Shown: positions 34,163 through 42,427, counted from the first letter of the stretch. The stretch is 44,484 nt of DNA from CAYHYG01 sp964360835 (GCA_964360835.1 CAYHYG010000006.1:1-44484), one strand, 5' to 3'. Notes: generated from the letters alone by a model not told the origin. A program made the numbers and translations.

Positions 34163-35482
34163 CTATTCCTCGACTCTCCCGTTCTTAACTTCCACTGATA
34201 ATAACTTACTGACATAATCTAAAATTTTGGCAAAATCGACAACTTCTTGGTTGCCACTCTCCATATCACGGATCAGGACTGTGCTATCCACCATTTCTTT
34301 CTGTCCGATAATCAGAGCGTACTGCACTCCCAGACGATTAGCGATCTCCAGCTGATCCTTGAGACTGGATTTGGAAAAAGCTTCTGCCGGATGATACCCC
34401 TTGGAAATAAGGCCTTCATAAAGTCGAAGCGCTTTCTTGCGCGCTTCCTGACCTAATTGCGCTACAAAGACTTGCGCTGCTGGCAACTGGGGAACAGCAA
34501 TATCATTACTGCGGAAACGATTGACCGCGCGCTCGATGCCACAGGCAAAACCAACCGCCGGCGTAGCCCGTCCGCTGATCTGCTGGATCAAACCATCGTA
34601 GCGTCCGCCGCCACCCAGAGAATCCTGCTGTCCTTCCTTACCTGATTCCAAGATTTCCCAAGCCGTTCGAGTATAATAATCCAACCCACGGACAATAGTA
34701 GCATTCAAATTGTATTTGACTTCCATTTCATCTAAATACTCCAGCACGGCCACAAAATGATTCTTACATTCGGCACAGAGATGGTCGATAATCTGCGGCG
34801 CTTCTGCGGCCAATTCCTGACAGCGTTTTTCCTTACAATCAAGCAAACGTAAAGGATTTTTGACCAAACGTAATTGGCAGTTTTCACAAAGTTCCTTTTT
34901 TACCCCTTTATAATAGCTGGTCAGCTCCTTGAGATATCCGGGACGACAGGTAGTACAGCCAACGCTATTGATCTCTACTTGCACCGACATATTGAGCTCG
35001 GCATAAAAACGATAGCTGATATTGATCAATTGGGCATCCATGACCGGACTATTATCACCGATAGTCTCAAAACCAAACTGCCAGAACTGACGCTGTCTGC
35101 CAGCCTGCGGTCTGTCATGACGGAACATTGGACTAATGTAGAACAGTTTGACTGGCTGCGGCTGATTGAGCATGCCGTGTTCGATATAGGCGCGAGCTAC
35201 ACCGGCGGTGCCTTCCGGCCGCAAGGAGACTTTGTCATTGCCCGGATCCTGAAAAACATACATTTCTTTGCTGACAATATCAGTCTCATTACCAATGGTA
35301 CGCAAAAAAAGACTAGCCGGCTCCAAAATTGGCGTTTCGATCCTCTGAAAACCATAATCGCGAGCCAATTGATAGACTCGCTGTGTGATGAAATCCCAAT
35401 ATCTTTGATCGGACGGCAGAATGTCCTTCATACCTCGCAGGGTAGCGTAAGCATCTTTCTTGGCTGTAGATTTTTTGGGCAT
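34163..35482 (-). CDS. hisS: Histidyl-tRNA synthetase
   Basis: A 439-aa class II synthetase that charges tRNA-His. GMKDILPSDQRYW starts the catalytic core; motif 2 is FRHDRPQAGRQRQFWQFGFE; the histidine-binding loop reads VRGLDYYTRTAWE; GGGGRYDGL and GFACGIERA complete the site. The anticodon-binding domain covers about residues 340-425 (VFVAQLGQEARKKAL). A cysteine-bearing insertion (CTTCRPGYLKEL ... CENC ... CKEKRC ... CAEC) sits near residues 178-240, as in many Gram-positive enzymes. It is 64 nt after lepB. No SD is seen. Confidence 0.97.
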   Translation of the reverse strand: MPKKSTAKKDAYATLRGMKDILPSDQRYWDFITQRVYQLARDYGFQRIETPILEPASLFLRTIGNETDIVSKEMYVFQDPGNDKVSLRPEGTAGVARAYIEHGMLNQPQPVKLFYISPMFRHDRPQAGRQRQFWQFGFETIGDNSPVMDAQLINISYRFYAELNMSVQVEINSVGCTTCRPGYLKELTSYYKGVKKELCENCQLRLVKNPLRLLDCKEKRCQELAAEAPQIIDHLCAECKNHFVAVLEYLDEMEVKYNLNATIVRGLDYYTRTAWEILESGKEGQQDSLGGGGRYDGLIQQISGRATPAVGFACGIERAVNRFRSNDIAVPQLPAAQVFVAQLGQEARKKALRLYEGLISKGYHPAEAFSKSSLKDQLEIANRLGVQYALIIGQKEMVDSTVLIRDMESGNQEVVDFAKILDYVSKLLSVEVKNGRVEE

Positions 35483-35511
35483 GATTTTGGAAAATAATTA
35501 ATTACTTAGAC

Positions 35512-35540
35512 TAATTATTAATGATTAGAATTAATAATTA
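35512..35540. repeat. AT-only inverted repeat between lepB and hisS
   Basis: TAATTATTAAT and ATTAATAATTA form a perfect 11-bp inverted repeat with a 7-nt centre. Composition is purely A/T in the arms. It could be a weak hairpin, a binding site or chance in AT-rich spacer. Confidence 0.4.
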
Positions 35541-35546
35541 ATCCTC

Positions 35547-36137
35547 TTAGTATTGCGGTGTGGGAAAAAAGCTAAAACGATCTGCTGGCCAACCACGGAG
35601 CCAGACACGACCGACAATAAATTTGCGATCCACTGGTCCAAAATAACGAGAATCCAGACTATTGGTTCTGTTATCACCCAGAAGATAGTACTCTTTGTCT
35701 TTGAGCGTGAGCGGATCAGATGTCCATTCACCAAAAGAACCATTGGGAATATAGAGCTCCTCAAGTTTATCACCATTAACGTAGACTATTCCTTGCTTCA
35801 TAGCCACCGTCTCTCCTGGTAAAGCAATAATACGCTTGATATAAAATTCAGAGGGATCCTTGGGATAACGAAAAACTACTACCTCACCACGTTGTGGCTC
35901 TTGTAAACGATAACTAATCTCATCAACTATCAAATATTCGCCACTCAGAAAGGTGGGCTGCATAGAGGCGCCTTCAACGTTGAAAGGCTGAATGACAAAA
36001 TAACGGATAGGCAGGATGATCAGCAGTGAGACTAAAACTACTTTGACTGTCTCGAGCAGAGTATACCCAAAACTTTTGAGGGCATTATCCTCATCTCCTC
36101 GATGAGGTTGACTATTAGTCCAGGAAAAAAAAGACAT
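35547..36137 (-). CDS. lepB: Signal peptidase I
   Basis: A 196-aa membrane serine protease that removes signal peptides from exported proteins. A transmembrane helix spans about residues 28-48. The catalytic serine is S58 in EGASMQPTF and the lysine K101 in YIKRIIALPGE; LLGDNRTNSLDSRYFGPV is the conserved box E. A longer frame begins with TTG at 36158; the ATG at 36137 is preferred. It is divergent from the LCP-family gene. It should process the many signal-bearing surface proteins of this window. Confidence 0.95.
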   Translation of the reverse strand: MSFFSWTNSQPHRGDEDNALKSFGYTLLETVKVVLVSLLIILPIRYFVIQPFNVEGASMQPTFLSGEYLIVDEISYRLQEPQRGEVVVFRYPKDPSEFYIKRIIALPGETVAMKQGIVYVNGDKLEELYIPNGSFGEWTSDPLTLKDKEYYLLGDNRTNSLDSRYFGPVDRKFIVGRVWLRGWPADRFSFFPTPQY

Positions 36138-36215
36138 ATTTTGAGCTGATATTAGCAAAAAGTAATACTATTCTAACAACTCTTAATTGCTTTGGCAAGG
36201 GCCAAAAGACTTAAA

Positions 36216-36244
36216 TTGACTTGAAGCCTCTCTTTCATTATAAT
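36216..36244 (+). promoter_or_regulatory. Strong sigma70-type promoter of the LCP gene
   Basis: TTGACT (36216-36221), exactly 17 nt, perfect TATAAT (36239-36244). The ATG follows the -10 by only 11 nt, giving a leader of about 5 nt or less. Confidence 0.85.
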
Positions 36245-36255
36245 GCAACTACTTT

Positions 36256-37836
36256 ATGGCTGATTTCACACGCACATCGTTCAACTCGAACATTTCTGCC
36301 TCCCCGGTAATACCCCCAGGCGACGATCAAAACGGATTACCAAAGTCACCACAACCAGAACGTCGAGCTCACCCCAAAGCAAGCAGGTCAAAACTAAAGG
36401 TATGTTCCTGCCTGCTGATTTTTTTGATTATCATCTTTTTCTTGGCCTCGTCTGTCATTGGCGCCATCAACAAGAGTTTCTTTGGTGGCTTGCCTAATGG
36501 CTACATCATCAGACAGATTACTCATATTTTTGATACAGAGGGCAACAAACTCCGCGGTGAATCTGATGACCGTGTCAATTTCTTACTCCTCGGTATGGGC
36601 GGCCCCGGACATGAGGGACCATATCTGTCAGATACCATTATCCTAGGGAGTTTCAAACCAAGTAGCCACGAGGCGGCCGTTATTTCTTTACCGCGTGATA
36701 TGGTGGTACCTTTCTCAGACGGCAGTTACCGTAAGATTAACTCAGTCTATGCTTTGTTGCGCGAACGTGGCCGGGAGTACGCCTTTGCCGAAACAAAAGA
36801 AATTATCGGTAAAGCTTTGGGACAAGAGATCCACTACATGGGCACCATCGATTTCCAAGGCTTCGTTGATATTATAGACGCTGTCGGCGGACTGACTATA
36901 GATGTCGAACGCGCTTTCTACGATCCCCTCTTCCCCACTACCGACAAGCTAACGACAACAGTCACCTTCAAAGAAGGTAAACAAAAAATGAATGGGGAAA
37001 CGGCCCTGACCTTTGCTCGTTCGCGACATGGTAATAATGGCGAGGGGTCTGATTTTGCCCGCTCCAAACGACAACAGAAAATTATCTTTGCACTGAAAGA
37101 TAAATTGACCTCCTTCAACACCTTGATAAACCCAATGAAGATCAACAAGATATTCAACTTGCTGACGCAATATACGGCGGTTGATATGGAAGTCTGGGAA
37201 GGCGTCAAGCTGGCGCAAATGGCCAAAGATGTAAAAACAGATGAGGTCTATAATCTGATCTTGGATGATGCTCCTGGGGGTTTCTTGGTCGGTGGTATTT
37301 CTGCTCTGGATGGCGCCTATATCCTACAACCTCGCATGGGCAGCTTTGCTGAAATTCAAGGAATGGTCAGTAGTATTTTCAGTCGCCCAGCTCTCAAAGC
37401 AGAACAATCTACGCTCATCCTGCAAAATGGCACTCCTATCCCCGGCCTAGCTACGCAGGCGGCTAATGAAATACAAAAAAGAGGTATCGCTGTCGATCGC
37501 TATGGTAATGCTGATAGTCAAAGCTTTGTCACCACCATCATTTATGACTATACCAAGGGTCAGAAACCGGCCACTAGGCAAGCGTTGGAAGACTATTTTT
37601 CAGTCCAGGCCAGCGAAAACCCACCTTTGTCACTTTTGAGCTATAATGTAGCTAAGACTTGGGACTTCACCGATGATAAGGGCGAGGTCAAAGAGCTAGA
37701 CTTCTTGGTCATCGTTGGTCAGAGCTACACCGCACGCCAAGCAGAAATACGTATATTAATCCCTACCGTCACACCGACCAGTACTGCCAGCAGTACTATT
37801 CCTGAGGCTTCGGACGAGACGGACGAAACGGAATAA
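36256..37836 (+). CDS. LytR-CpsA-Psr (LCP) family protein
   Basis: A 526-aa membrane-anchored protein. A cytoplasmic proline-rich start is followed by a helix at about residues 49-70. The LCP catalytic domain covers about 108-290: NFLLLGMGG, YLSDTIILGSF, VISLPRDMVVPF, the FQGFVDIIDAVGGL segment, and LTFARSRHGNNGEGSDFARSKRQQ with its conserved arginines. A LytR_C-like domain lies at about 385-500. LCP proteins transfer undecaprenyl-linked glycopolymers to peptidoglycan or proteins. It is the first gene before der and pth, and appears near-leaderless with no SD. Confidence 0.95.
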   Translation: MADFTRTSFNSNISASPVIPPGDDQNGLPKSPQPERRAHPKASRSKLKVCSCLLIFLIIIFFLASSVIGAINKSFFGGLPNGYIIRQITHIFDTEGNKLRGESDDRVNFLLLGMGGPGHEGPYLSDTIILGSFKPSSHEAAVISLPRDMVVPFSDGSYRKINSVYALLRERGREYAFAETKEIIGKALGQEIHYMGTIDFQGFVDIIDAVGGLTIDVERAFYDPLFPTTDKLTTTVTFKEGKQKMNGETALTFARSRHGNNGEGSDFARSKRQQKIIFALKDKLTSFNTLINPMKINKIFNLLTQYTAVDMEVWEGVKLAQMAKDVKTDEVYNLILDDAPGGFLVGGISALDGAYILQPRMGSFAEIQGMVSSIFSRPALKAEQSTLILQNGTPIPGLATQAANEIQKRGIAVDRYGNADSQSFVTTIIYDYTKGQKPATRQALEDYFSVQASENPPLSLLSYNVAKTWDFTDDKGEVKELDFLVIVGQSYTARQAEIRILIPTVTPTSTASSTIPEASDETDETE

Positions 37837-37849
37837 CCAAAATCTATTT

Positions 37850-39169
37850 ATGAAAAAACCATCAACAGTACTTATCCTGGGACGGGCCAATGTCGGTAAA
37901 TCCACACTCTTTAACCGACTATCCTCTAGCCGTGATGCTTTGGTATCGACTATAGCTGGCACTACTCGTGACCGCAAAGAAGCTGTAGTCAGCTGGATAG
38001 GTCGGGAATTTATCTTGATCGACAGTGGTGGTGTAGATTTTCATAGCCGAGAATCCATGCAACAGCAAATCACTGACCAAGCCATCAAAGGCATTGATGA
38101 GGCTTCTCTCATCCTGCTGGTGCTGGATACGCGTGATGGTATCACTCCGCTTGATCAGGAAGTAGCTCGTTTCTTGCGCAAGCAAAAAAAACCTGTCCTA
38201 GTGGTAGCCAACAAAGCCGATACGATGAAACAACGGAATCAAGTAGCTGAATTTTCTCAGCTCGGCCTCGGTGAAGCTCAACCTGTTTCTGCGGCCAATG
38301 GCTCGGGTACCGGTGACCTACTTGATCTGATTGCCAAACGTGTCTCTACTGTACCGGCCAATATGACGCCTAGTATCAAGGTGGCTCTGATCGGCAAACC
38401 AAATGTAGGCAAATCATCGCTTGTCAATGCTTTACTAAATGATGAACGTGTCATCGTTTCGCCCGAAGCACACACTACTCGCGATTCCCAAGACATCCAA
38501 TTAAAATATCATGACAAAGACATCACCCTGATTGATACTGCCGGTCTAGCGCGCAACCAGCGAGTCGATCAGCTGAAAAAAATTAGCATGCATCAAGCTC
38601 TAGAAACTATCAAACGGTCTGATATCGTACTATTCATGACCGAAGCTGACAAAGATCTGTCCTATCAGGACAAAAATCTGGCCGACGAAATCGTCAAGAC
38701 CGGTGCCTCTGTCATCATGGTGGCCAACAAATGGGATTTAATAGGAGAAAAATCTATGCGCAGTGCCTCCGAAGCCACGCTAAGGTATCGTCGTTTTTTC
38801 CCTTGGCTATCTTGGGCCCCGATAATTTTCTTGTCAGCCAAGCATAAGACGAAACGTGCGCAACTCCTCAATCTCATCTTGGAGGTTCAGAACGAACGTC
38901 AACGCTATATCGAAGATAACGCGGCCGATAAATTCTTGAAGCAAATGCTGCGCCGTCATCTACCGACCAAAGGTAAAGGCAACAGAAATCCATACATCTA
39001 CCATTTCCAGCAGACGCATACCAATCCGCCACGGTTCATTATTAAGATAAAGTTCAAAACCAGCTTGCACGAATCATACTTGCGTTTCTTGGAAAATAAT
39101 CTACGCGCCAAATTTGGTTTTCTGGGTACGCCGCTCAAAATCTACGTTGAGAAAATATTTAAAGTTTAA
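37850..39169 (+). CDS. der: Ribosome-associated GTPase Der (EngA)
   Basis: A 439-aa protein with two tandem GTPase domains and a KH-like C-terminus, needed for 50S subunit maturation. First P-loop GRANVGKST at residues 11-19 with NKAD, second GKPNVGKSS near 182-190 with NKWD. Both DxxG motifs are present (DSGGV, DTAGL). The C-terminal domain ends KFGFLGTPLKIYVEKIFKV, as expected. It is 13 nt after the LCP gene and 3 nt before pth, so they form one operon. Confidence 0.97.
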   Translation: MKKPSTVLILGRANVGKSTLFNRLSSSRDALVSTIAGTTRDRKEAVVSWIGREFILIDSGGVDFHSRESMQQQITDQAIKGIDEASLILLVLDTRDGITPLDQEVARFLRKQKKPVLVVANKADTMKQRNQVAEFSQLGLGEAQPVSAANGSGTGDLLDLIAKRVSTVPANMTPSIKVALIGKPNVGKSSLVNALLNDERVIVSPEAHTTRDSQDIQLKYHDKDITLIDTAGLARNQRVDQLKKISMHQALETIKRSDIVLFMTEADKDLSYQDKNLADEIVKTGASVIMVANKWDLIGEKSMRSASEATLRYRRFFPWLSWAPIIFLSAKHKTKRAQLLNLILEVQNERQRYIEDNAADKFLKQMLRRHLPTKGKGNRNPYIYHFQQTHTNPPRFIIKIKFKTSLHESYLRFLENNLRAKFGFLGTPLKIYVEKIFKV

Positions 39170-39172
39170 CCT

Positions 39173-39730
39173 ATGTATCTCATTGTTGGCTTAGGCAATC
39201 CAGGGAATAATTATGCCTTGACCAGACATAACCTGGGTCGTCAGGTGCTCGATCTGCTAGCTGAACGCTGGCAAGGCAATTTCTCTGAGCAAAAAAAATT
39301 GGCAGCACAGATTGCAACCACAGAGTTTGCCGGCGAAAAGATAATTCTCTGCCGCCCAACTGTCTACATGAATGACTCTGGCCAAACTATCAAGACGGTC
39401 GCCAAATTCTATAAAATCAAGAGCAAGCATCTAATCGTACTCTATGACGATCTAGATCTAATCTTTGGCCGCATTAAATTGGCCATAAACAATTCCAGCG
39501 GTGGTCACAATGGCATCAAATCCATTATCGAACATCTAGGCTCACGTGATTTCCTGCGTCTGCGACTAGGCATAGGTCCTAGCAAGGGTCAGGCCGAGAA
39601 ATATGTGTTACAAAAATTCAGCGCTTTAGAAAAAAAGAAGCTTCCGGAGATAGCTGGACGCGGAGCTGATTGCCTAACCATGTATCTGACGGAAGGTTTA
39701 GCCAAGGCGGCTACCCTATATAATAGCTAA
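39173..39730 (+). CDS. pth: Peptidyl-tRNA hydrolase
   Basis: A 185-aa enzyme that frees tRNA from stalled peptidyl-tRNA. N9 (GLGNPG), catalytic H19 (TRHNLG), the YMNDSG substrate loop, the aspartate in VLYDDLDL and N in SGGHNGIKSI are all conserved. Length is normal. It is 3 nt after der, and a strong terminator follows. Confidence 0.97.
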   Translation: MYLIVGLGNPGNNYALTRHNLGRQVLDLLAERWQGNFSEQKKLAAQIATTEFAGEKIILCRPTVYMNDSGQTIKTVAKFYKIKSKHLIVLYDDLDLIFGRIKLAINNSSGGHNGIKSIIEHLGSRDFLRLRLGIGPSKGQAEKYVLQKFSALEKKKLPEIAGRGADCLTMYLTEGLAKAATLYNS

Positions 39731-39739
39731 AATGTAATT

Positions 39740-39772
39740 CGGCCCCGACGTGTATCGTCGGGGCCGATTTTC
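39740..39772 (+). terminator. Terminator after pth, possibly bidirectional
   Basis: A perfect 11-bp stem CGGCCCCGACG / CGTCGGGGCCG with a 5-nt loop, followed by ATTTTCTT. It lies between convergent pth and the 84-aa gene and may serve both; the minus side is less T-rich. Confidence 0.85.
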
Positions 39773-39779
39773 TTGAGAC

Positions 39780-40034
39780 TCAGCGAGGCACAGGATGTTG
39801 CACTTCGATCTGATGCTCGGCAGCGAACTCCTCGATCTTTCGGCGAAGTATGTCAAACTGATCTTGATGAATCACAATAGAAAACGAAGTCCCCTTACCT
39901 CCCGATGTTTGTCTGGCGCGCGGAAACTCCTGAGCCAGGAGCGCCGCCAACATTTCTTGGTCTGCCGTATCGCAGTCAATATCGACCACCAGCATTGGCC
40001 GAGATATCTCCAGCCGCATCTTTCTACCAGACAT
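39780..40034 (-). CDS. Unknown 84-aa protein, paralogue A
   Basis: An 84-aa soluble protein without signal peptide or cysteine pairs. It aligns with the neighbouring 84-aa protein along the core: LAALLAQEFPRARQ ... IVIHQDQFDILRRKIEEF against LQALLRERFPEAEV ... IRIRQDQVDGFWSTVNRC. The shared pattern is L.ALL...FP.A, a G..G turn, and I.I.QDQ.D. A TAGGAGG SD lies 4 nt before the ATG. The gene follows paralogue B by 36 nt. The family is not recognised; an alpha/beta fold is likely. Confidence 0.65.
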   Translation of the reverse strand: MSGRKMRLEISRPMLVVDIDCDTADQEMLAALLAQEFPRARQTSGGKGTSFSIVIHQDQFDILRRKIEEFAAEHQIEVQHPVPR

Positions 40035-40070
40035 CGATCCTCCTAGAGCTACGTCGTACGCAGCTGAATG

Positions 40071-40325
40071 CTAGATCACCTTGAAATCATTGAGATCGGC
40101 GCAACGGTTGACTGTGCTCCAGAAGCCGTCTACCTGATCCTGACGAATTCTGATGATGAGCTTCTTGCCAACTTCACCAACCAGTACCTCTGCCTCTGGA
40201 AATCGCTCCCTGAGCAATGCTTGCAATTCCGGGCCATCACTAGCACGACCGCAGGTCACAGTCTGGGTAACCATAGGTTCGGAACTGTGGACAGTGACAG
40301 TCGCGACTTCGGTTGTTGAGTTCAT
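40071..40325 (-). CDS. Unknown 84-aa protein, paralogue B
   Basis: An 84-aa protein of the same length as its neighbour and clearly related in sequence (ELQALLRERFPEAEVLVGEVG, then LIIRIRQDQVDG). A longer open frame to 40421 exists, but GGAGGT lies just before the ATG at 40325, and with that start both paralogues are exactly 84 aa. The promoter at 40384-40412 gives a leader of about 52 nt. It is first in a two-gene unit. The more variable N-terminus (MNSTTEVATVTVHSSEP) may carry partner specificity. Confidence 0.65.
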   Translation of the reverse strand: MNSTTEVATVTVHSSEPMVTQTVTCGRASDGPELQALLRERFPEAEVLVGEVGKKLIIRIRQDQVDGFWSTVNRCADLNDFKVI

Positions 40326-40383
40326 CGTACCTCCGTTGAGAGTTGTGATTGTGTGTACAAAAGCTTGAAAGCTATTCTGAACT

Positions 40384-40412
40384 ATACTACTGATCAAAGC
40401 TGTTATTGTCAA
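40384..40412 (-). promoter_or_regulatory. Promoter of the 84-aa paralogue pair
   Basis: Perfect minus-strand TTGACA (40407-40412), 17 nt, TAGTAT (40384-40389); TATAGT three bases further is an alternative -10. Confidence 0.6.
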
Positions 40413-40467
40413 ACCAGTCATCTAGTGTTAGATTATTGTTGCTTCGGCTTTGATTGCATTGACATAT

Positions 40468-40544
40468 GGGAACATAGCTCAGCTGGTTAGAGCGTTCGAT
40501 TCACATTCGAAAGGTCACAGGTTCGATTCCTGTTGTTCCCACCA
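40468..40544 (+). tRNA. tRNA-Val (anticodon CAC)
   Basis: A complete cloverleaf: acceptor GGGAACA / TGTTCCC; D arm GCTC/GAGC; anticodon stem TTCGA/TCGAA with loop TTCACAT, anticodon CAC at 40502-40504; T arm ACAGG/CCTGT with loop TTCGATT; discriminator A and an encoded CCA. It reads GUG valine codons. Confidence 0.96.
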
Positions 40545-40755
40545 TTTCTTAAGGCAAGTTCAGCGAGTATAGAGCGCTGCATTCACACCTGCCCCGTAAT
40601 TGAGCGAAGCGAATGGTGCGGGGTTGCAGAGGTCTCTGGTTCTCCCGCCTCGATGGCGGGATCCCGCAACCTTTCGAATTTCAAAATAATAGTGCGGGAG
40701 AATCCAGTAAACCCATCATCCTGAAAGAATAATCAAAAAATGGTAAAATAATTCT
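40545..40755. other. Intergenic region with nested inverted repeats after the tRNA
   Basis: No credible gene. CTGGTTCTCCCGC (40636-40648) is mirrored by GCGGGAGAATCCAG (40694-40707). Between them CCCGCC/GGCGGG and GCGGGATCCCGC form smaller palindromes, and CCCCG/CGGGG pairs lie upstream. The cluster looks like repeat debris or a structured RNA 3' of the tRNA. Confidence 0.5.
40721..40749 (+). promoter_or_regulatory. Possible promoter of the inositol-monophosphatase gene
   Basis: CTGAAA (40721-40726), 17 nt, TAAAAT (40744-40749). The -10 ends 6 nt before the ATG, so the mRNA would begin at the start codon. Confidence 0.5.
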
Positions 40756-41541
40756 ATGAAAGAATATCTTGAATTTTCAAAAGAACTGGCCAGAGAGGCT
40801 GAAAAAATAGCTCTGAAATATTTTAGTTTTGAAGTTGAAAATATATATAAAGAAGACGACACTCCATTAACAAAAGCTGATACTGAGATAAATGATTTGG
40901 TAATCCGAAGAGTAAACGAAGCCTATCCAGAACACAGTATTTACGGAGAAGAAAAGAGCGATCGGAAGGAAAATTCAAAATACGTCTGGGTTTGTGATCC
41001 AATAGATGGAACAATGGCTTTTGCGTGTGGTTTACCTATGTTTGTTTTTTCCATTGCCTTAGTCGACCAATCAAATGGCTTACCAGTTTTAGGGTTAGTA
41101 AATGATCCGGTAATGAAAAATATGTATTGGGCCTATACAGGCAGCGGAGCGTACAGAAATGGCAAAAAAATATCGGTGCTGAATAGCACTACGTTAAAAA
41201 ATACATATGTGAATACTGGCGCTTCGGGCAGAGATCTGGGTTTTTCAAACCTACCGCTTATTAAAACACTGAGTGAAAGAAAATGTGCTGTGATGAAACT
41301 TCCTTCTTTTATTTATGGCGGCATCCAAATAGCCAACGGAAAATATATCGGGGCGGTATTTTATAAGGGAGCCGGTCACGACGTAGCGGCTTTGAAGATA
41401 ATTACTGAAGAAGCTGGTGGAAAAGTTACTGATTTAAACGGAGACGAGAGAAGATATGACGAAGACGGCGTTGGATGTATCGTTTCTAATGGAATCTTAC
41501 ATGAAGATTTATTAGAAATTGTTCAGTCTGGTAAACTATAG
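40756..41541 (+). CDS. Inositol monophosphatase family protein
   Basis: A 261-aa metal-dependent sugar-phosphate phosphatase. Metal ligands are E65-E66 in YGEE, D81 and D84 in VCDPIDGT (81-86), and D209 in GHDVAALKI. EEAGGKVTDLNGD is the usual C-terminal motif. Substrate cannot be fixed; inositol phosphate, histidinol phosphate or a nucleotide such as PAP are options within the family. The gene is clearly more AT-rich than der or pth and uses AAA, ATA and AGA codons freely, so it may have been acquired. It lies 3' of tRNA-Val. Confidence 0.92.
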   Translation: MKEYLEFSKELAREAEKIALKYFSFEVENIYKEDDTPLTKADTEINDLVIRRVNEAYPEHSIYGEEKSDRKENSKYVWVCDPIDGTMAFACGLPMFVFSIALVDQSNGLPVLGLVNDPVMKNMYWAYTGSGAYRNGKKISVLNSTTLKNTYVNTGASGRDLGFSNLPLIKTLSERKCAVMKLPSFIYGGIQIANGKYIGAVFYKGAGHDVAALKIITEEAGGKVTDLNGDERRYDEDGVGCIVSNGILHEDLLEIVQSGKL

Positions 41542-41574
41542 ATTGTGCGAGCGGATACCTCCTCCAAACAACTT

Positions 41575-41931
41575 TTATTTTCCTTTTTTCACCAATCCAA
41601 ACCAGACCAGCAACAAAGTCAAAACTGAATGAAGAATATTATCAGCTAATGATAGAGAAAAGAGATTAAAGAAACTTCCCTGAATCCAACCAATAATTGC
41701 CATCAAAGCATACAAACCAGCGAATATACGACAATATAACTTTGCTTCAGCCGCTGTGGTGAAACCCCAGAGCGCGGCCAAGCCCGATAGTAAATAAACA
41801 ATACTGTGCAATGGTGCTACTTCAAATAAACCAAACATTTTTCCGCTGATTATTCCTAACGGTATTAATTCCAGCGTACCGAAAATTAAGAAAAAAGCCG
41901 CCAAGAGAATAACTAACTTCTGTCTTTTCAT
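41575..41931 (-). CDS. DUF4383-like four-helix membrane protein
   Basis: A 118-aa protein with four hydrophobic segments. The phrases GLFEVAPLHSIVYLLSGLAAL, KLYCRIFAGLYALMAIIG and LADNILHSVLTLLLVW match the DUF4383 layout (a LFxVxPLHNxVHLLxG and DNxLHLxLG pattern). Role unknown. A longer frame to 42063 would read through a terminator of the upstream gene; the ATG at 41931 lies 6 nt from a good -10 box, so the short form is preferred. It is convergent with the phosphatase gene. Confidence 0.75.
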   Translation of the reverse strand: MKRQKLVILLAAFFLIFGTLELIPLGIISGKMFGLFEVAPLHSIVYLLSGLAALWGFTTAAEAKLYCRIFAGLYALMAIIGWIQGSFFNLFSLSLADNILHSVLTLLLVWFGLVKKGK

Positions 41932-41937
41932 GACATA

Positions 41938-41966
41938 AGTATAGCAGATCATGGCGAACTCGTCAG
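41938..41966 (-). promoter_or_regulatory. Promoter of the DUF4383-like gene
   Basis: Minus-strand CTGACG (41961-41966), exactly 17 nt, TATACT (41938-41943). Transcription would begin at the ATG, so a leaderless mRNA is predicted. Confidence 0.6.
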
Positions 41967-41975
41967 ATAAAATGA

Positions 41976-42012
41976 AGAACCCCGGCGTCTCAGTGAGACA
42001 TTCCGGGGTTCT
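41976..42012 (-). terminator. Terminator after the 131-aa gene
   Basis: A long hairpin: AGAACCCCGG / CCGGGGTTCT (41976-41985 with 42003-42012) encloses an inner GTCTCA/GAGAC stem. The minus strand continues TCATTTTATC. Confidence 0.7.
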
Positions 42013-42031
42013 GTTGGCGCGTGACGCGTTA

Positions 42032-42427
42032 CTAGTTGGTGGCCGACCGACTGCGACCATCACGATCGATGGTCAGCAGTTCAGAAGAACTTGGAGTCGG
42101 ATTAACGACGACGTAGTCGCCGTACTGGACCAGGGTGGAGTCCAGAGGAACCAGCTCTCCGTCCCCATTGATAGCCGCAAAAATCTGCGGCTCTCTTCCC
42201 TGGACTTGACGCAGAGAGATGTTGTTCCTCTCCAGATAATAGTACAGGTCAAACCCATCAGGCGGCAGCATGCCGTCCATCTGGGCGGTGCAGGCCGCGA
42301 TGTGCCGATGCAAATCGCTACTGTTGACCCGAATCACGTTTTCAGGATTCATGGCCTGCATGACAGTAACGACACCGATGAGGACAAACGCTACAGGAAT
42401 GATCAGAAAAAACCGAATGCGAGACAT
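42032..42427 (-). CDS. Small secreted or membrane-anchored protein of unknown function
   Basis: A 131-aa protein with an N-terminal hydrophobic segment (about residues 5-25: FFLIIPVAFVLIGVVTVM) and a soluble domain containing a single cysteine (IAACTAQMDG) and YYYLERNNISLRQVQ. No family is recognised. A GGAGGT SD lies just before the ATG. A TTGACA promoter about 190 nt upstream implies a long leader. A hairpin terminator follows. Its architecture matches the other small, individually transcribed genes at both ends of the window. Confidence 0.65.
   Translation of the reverse strand: MSRIRFFLIIPVAFVLIGVVTVMQAMNPENVIRVNSSDLHRHIAACTAQMDGMLPPDGFDLYYYLERNNISLRQVQGREPQIFAAINGDGELVPLDSTLVQYGDYVVVNPTPSSSELLTIDRDGRSRSATN

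Noticed and set aside
40533..40724. A 63-codon plus-strand frame starting inside the tRNA
   Set aside because: It begins in the tRNA 3' end and covers palindromic debris; no SD or family resemblance.
41932..42063. 44-residue extension of the DUF4383-like protein
   Set aside because: It would cross the terminator of the upstream gene and adds a non-conserved stretch; the ATG at 41931 has a fitting promoter.
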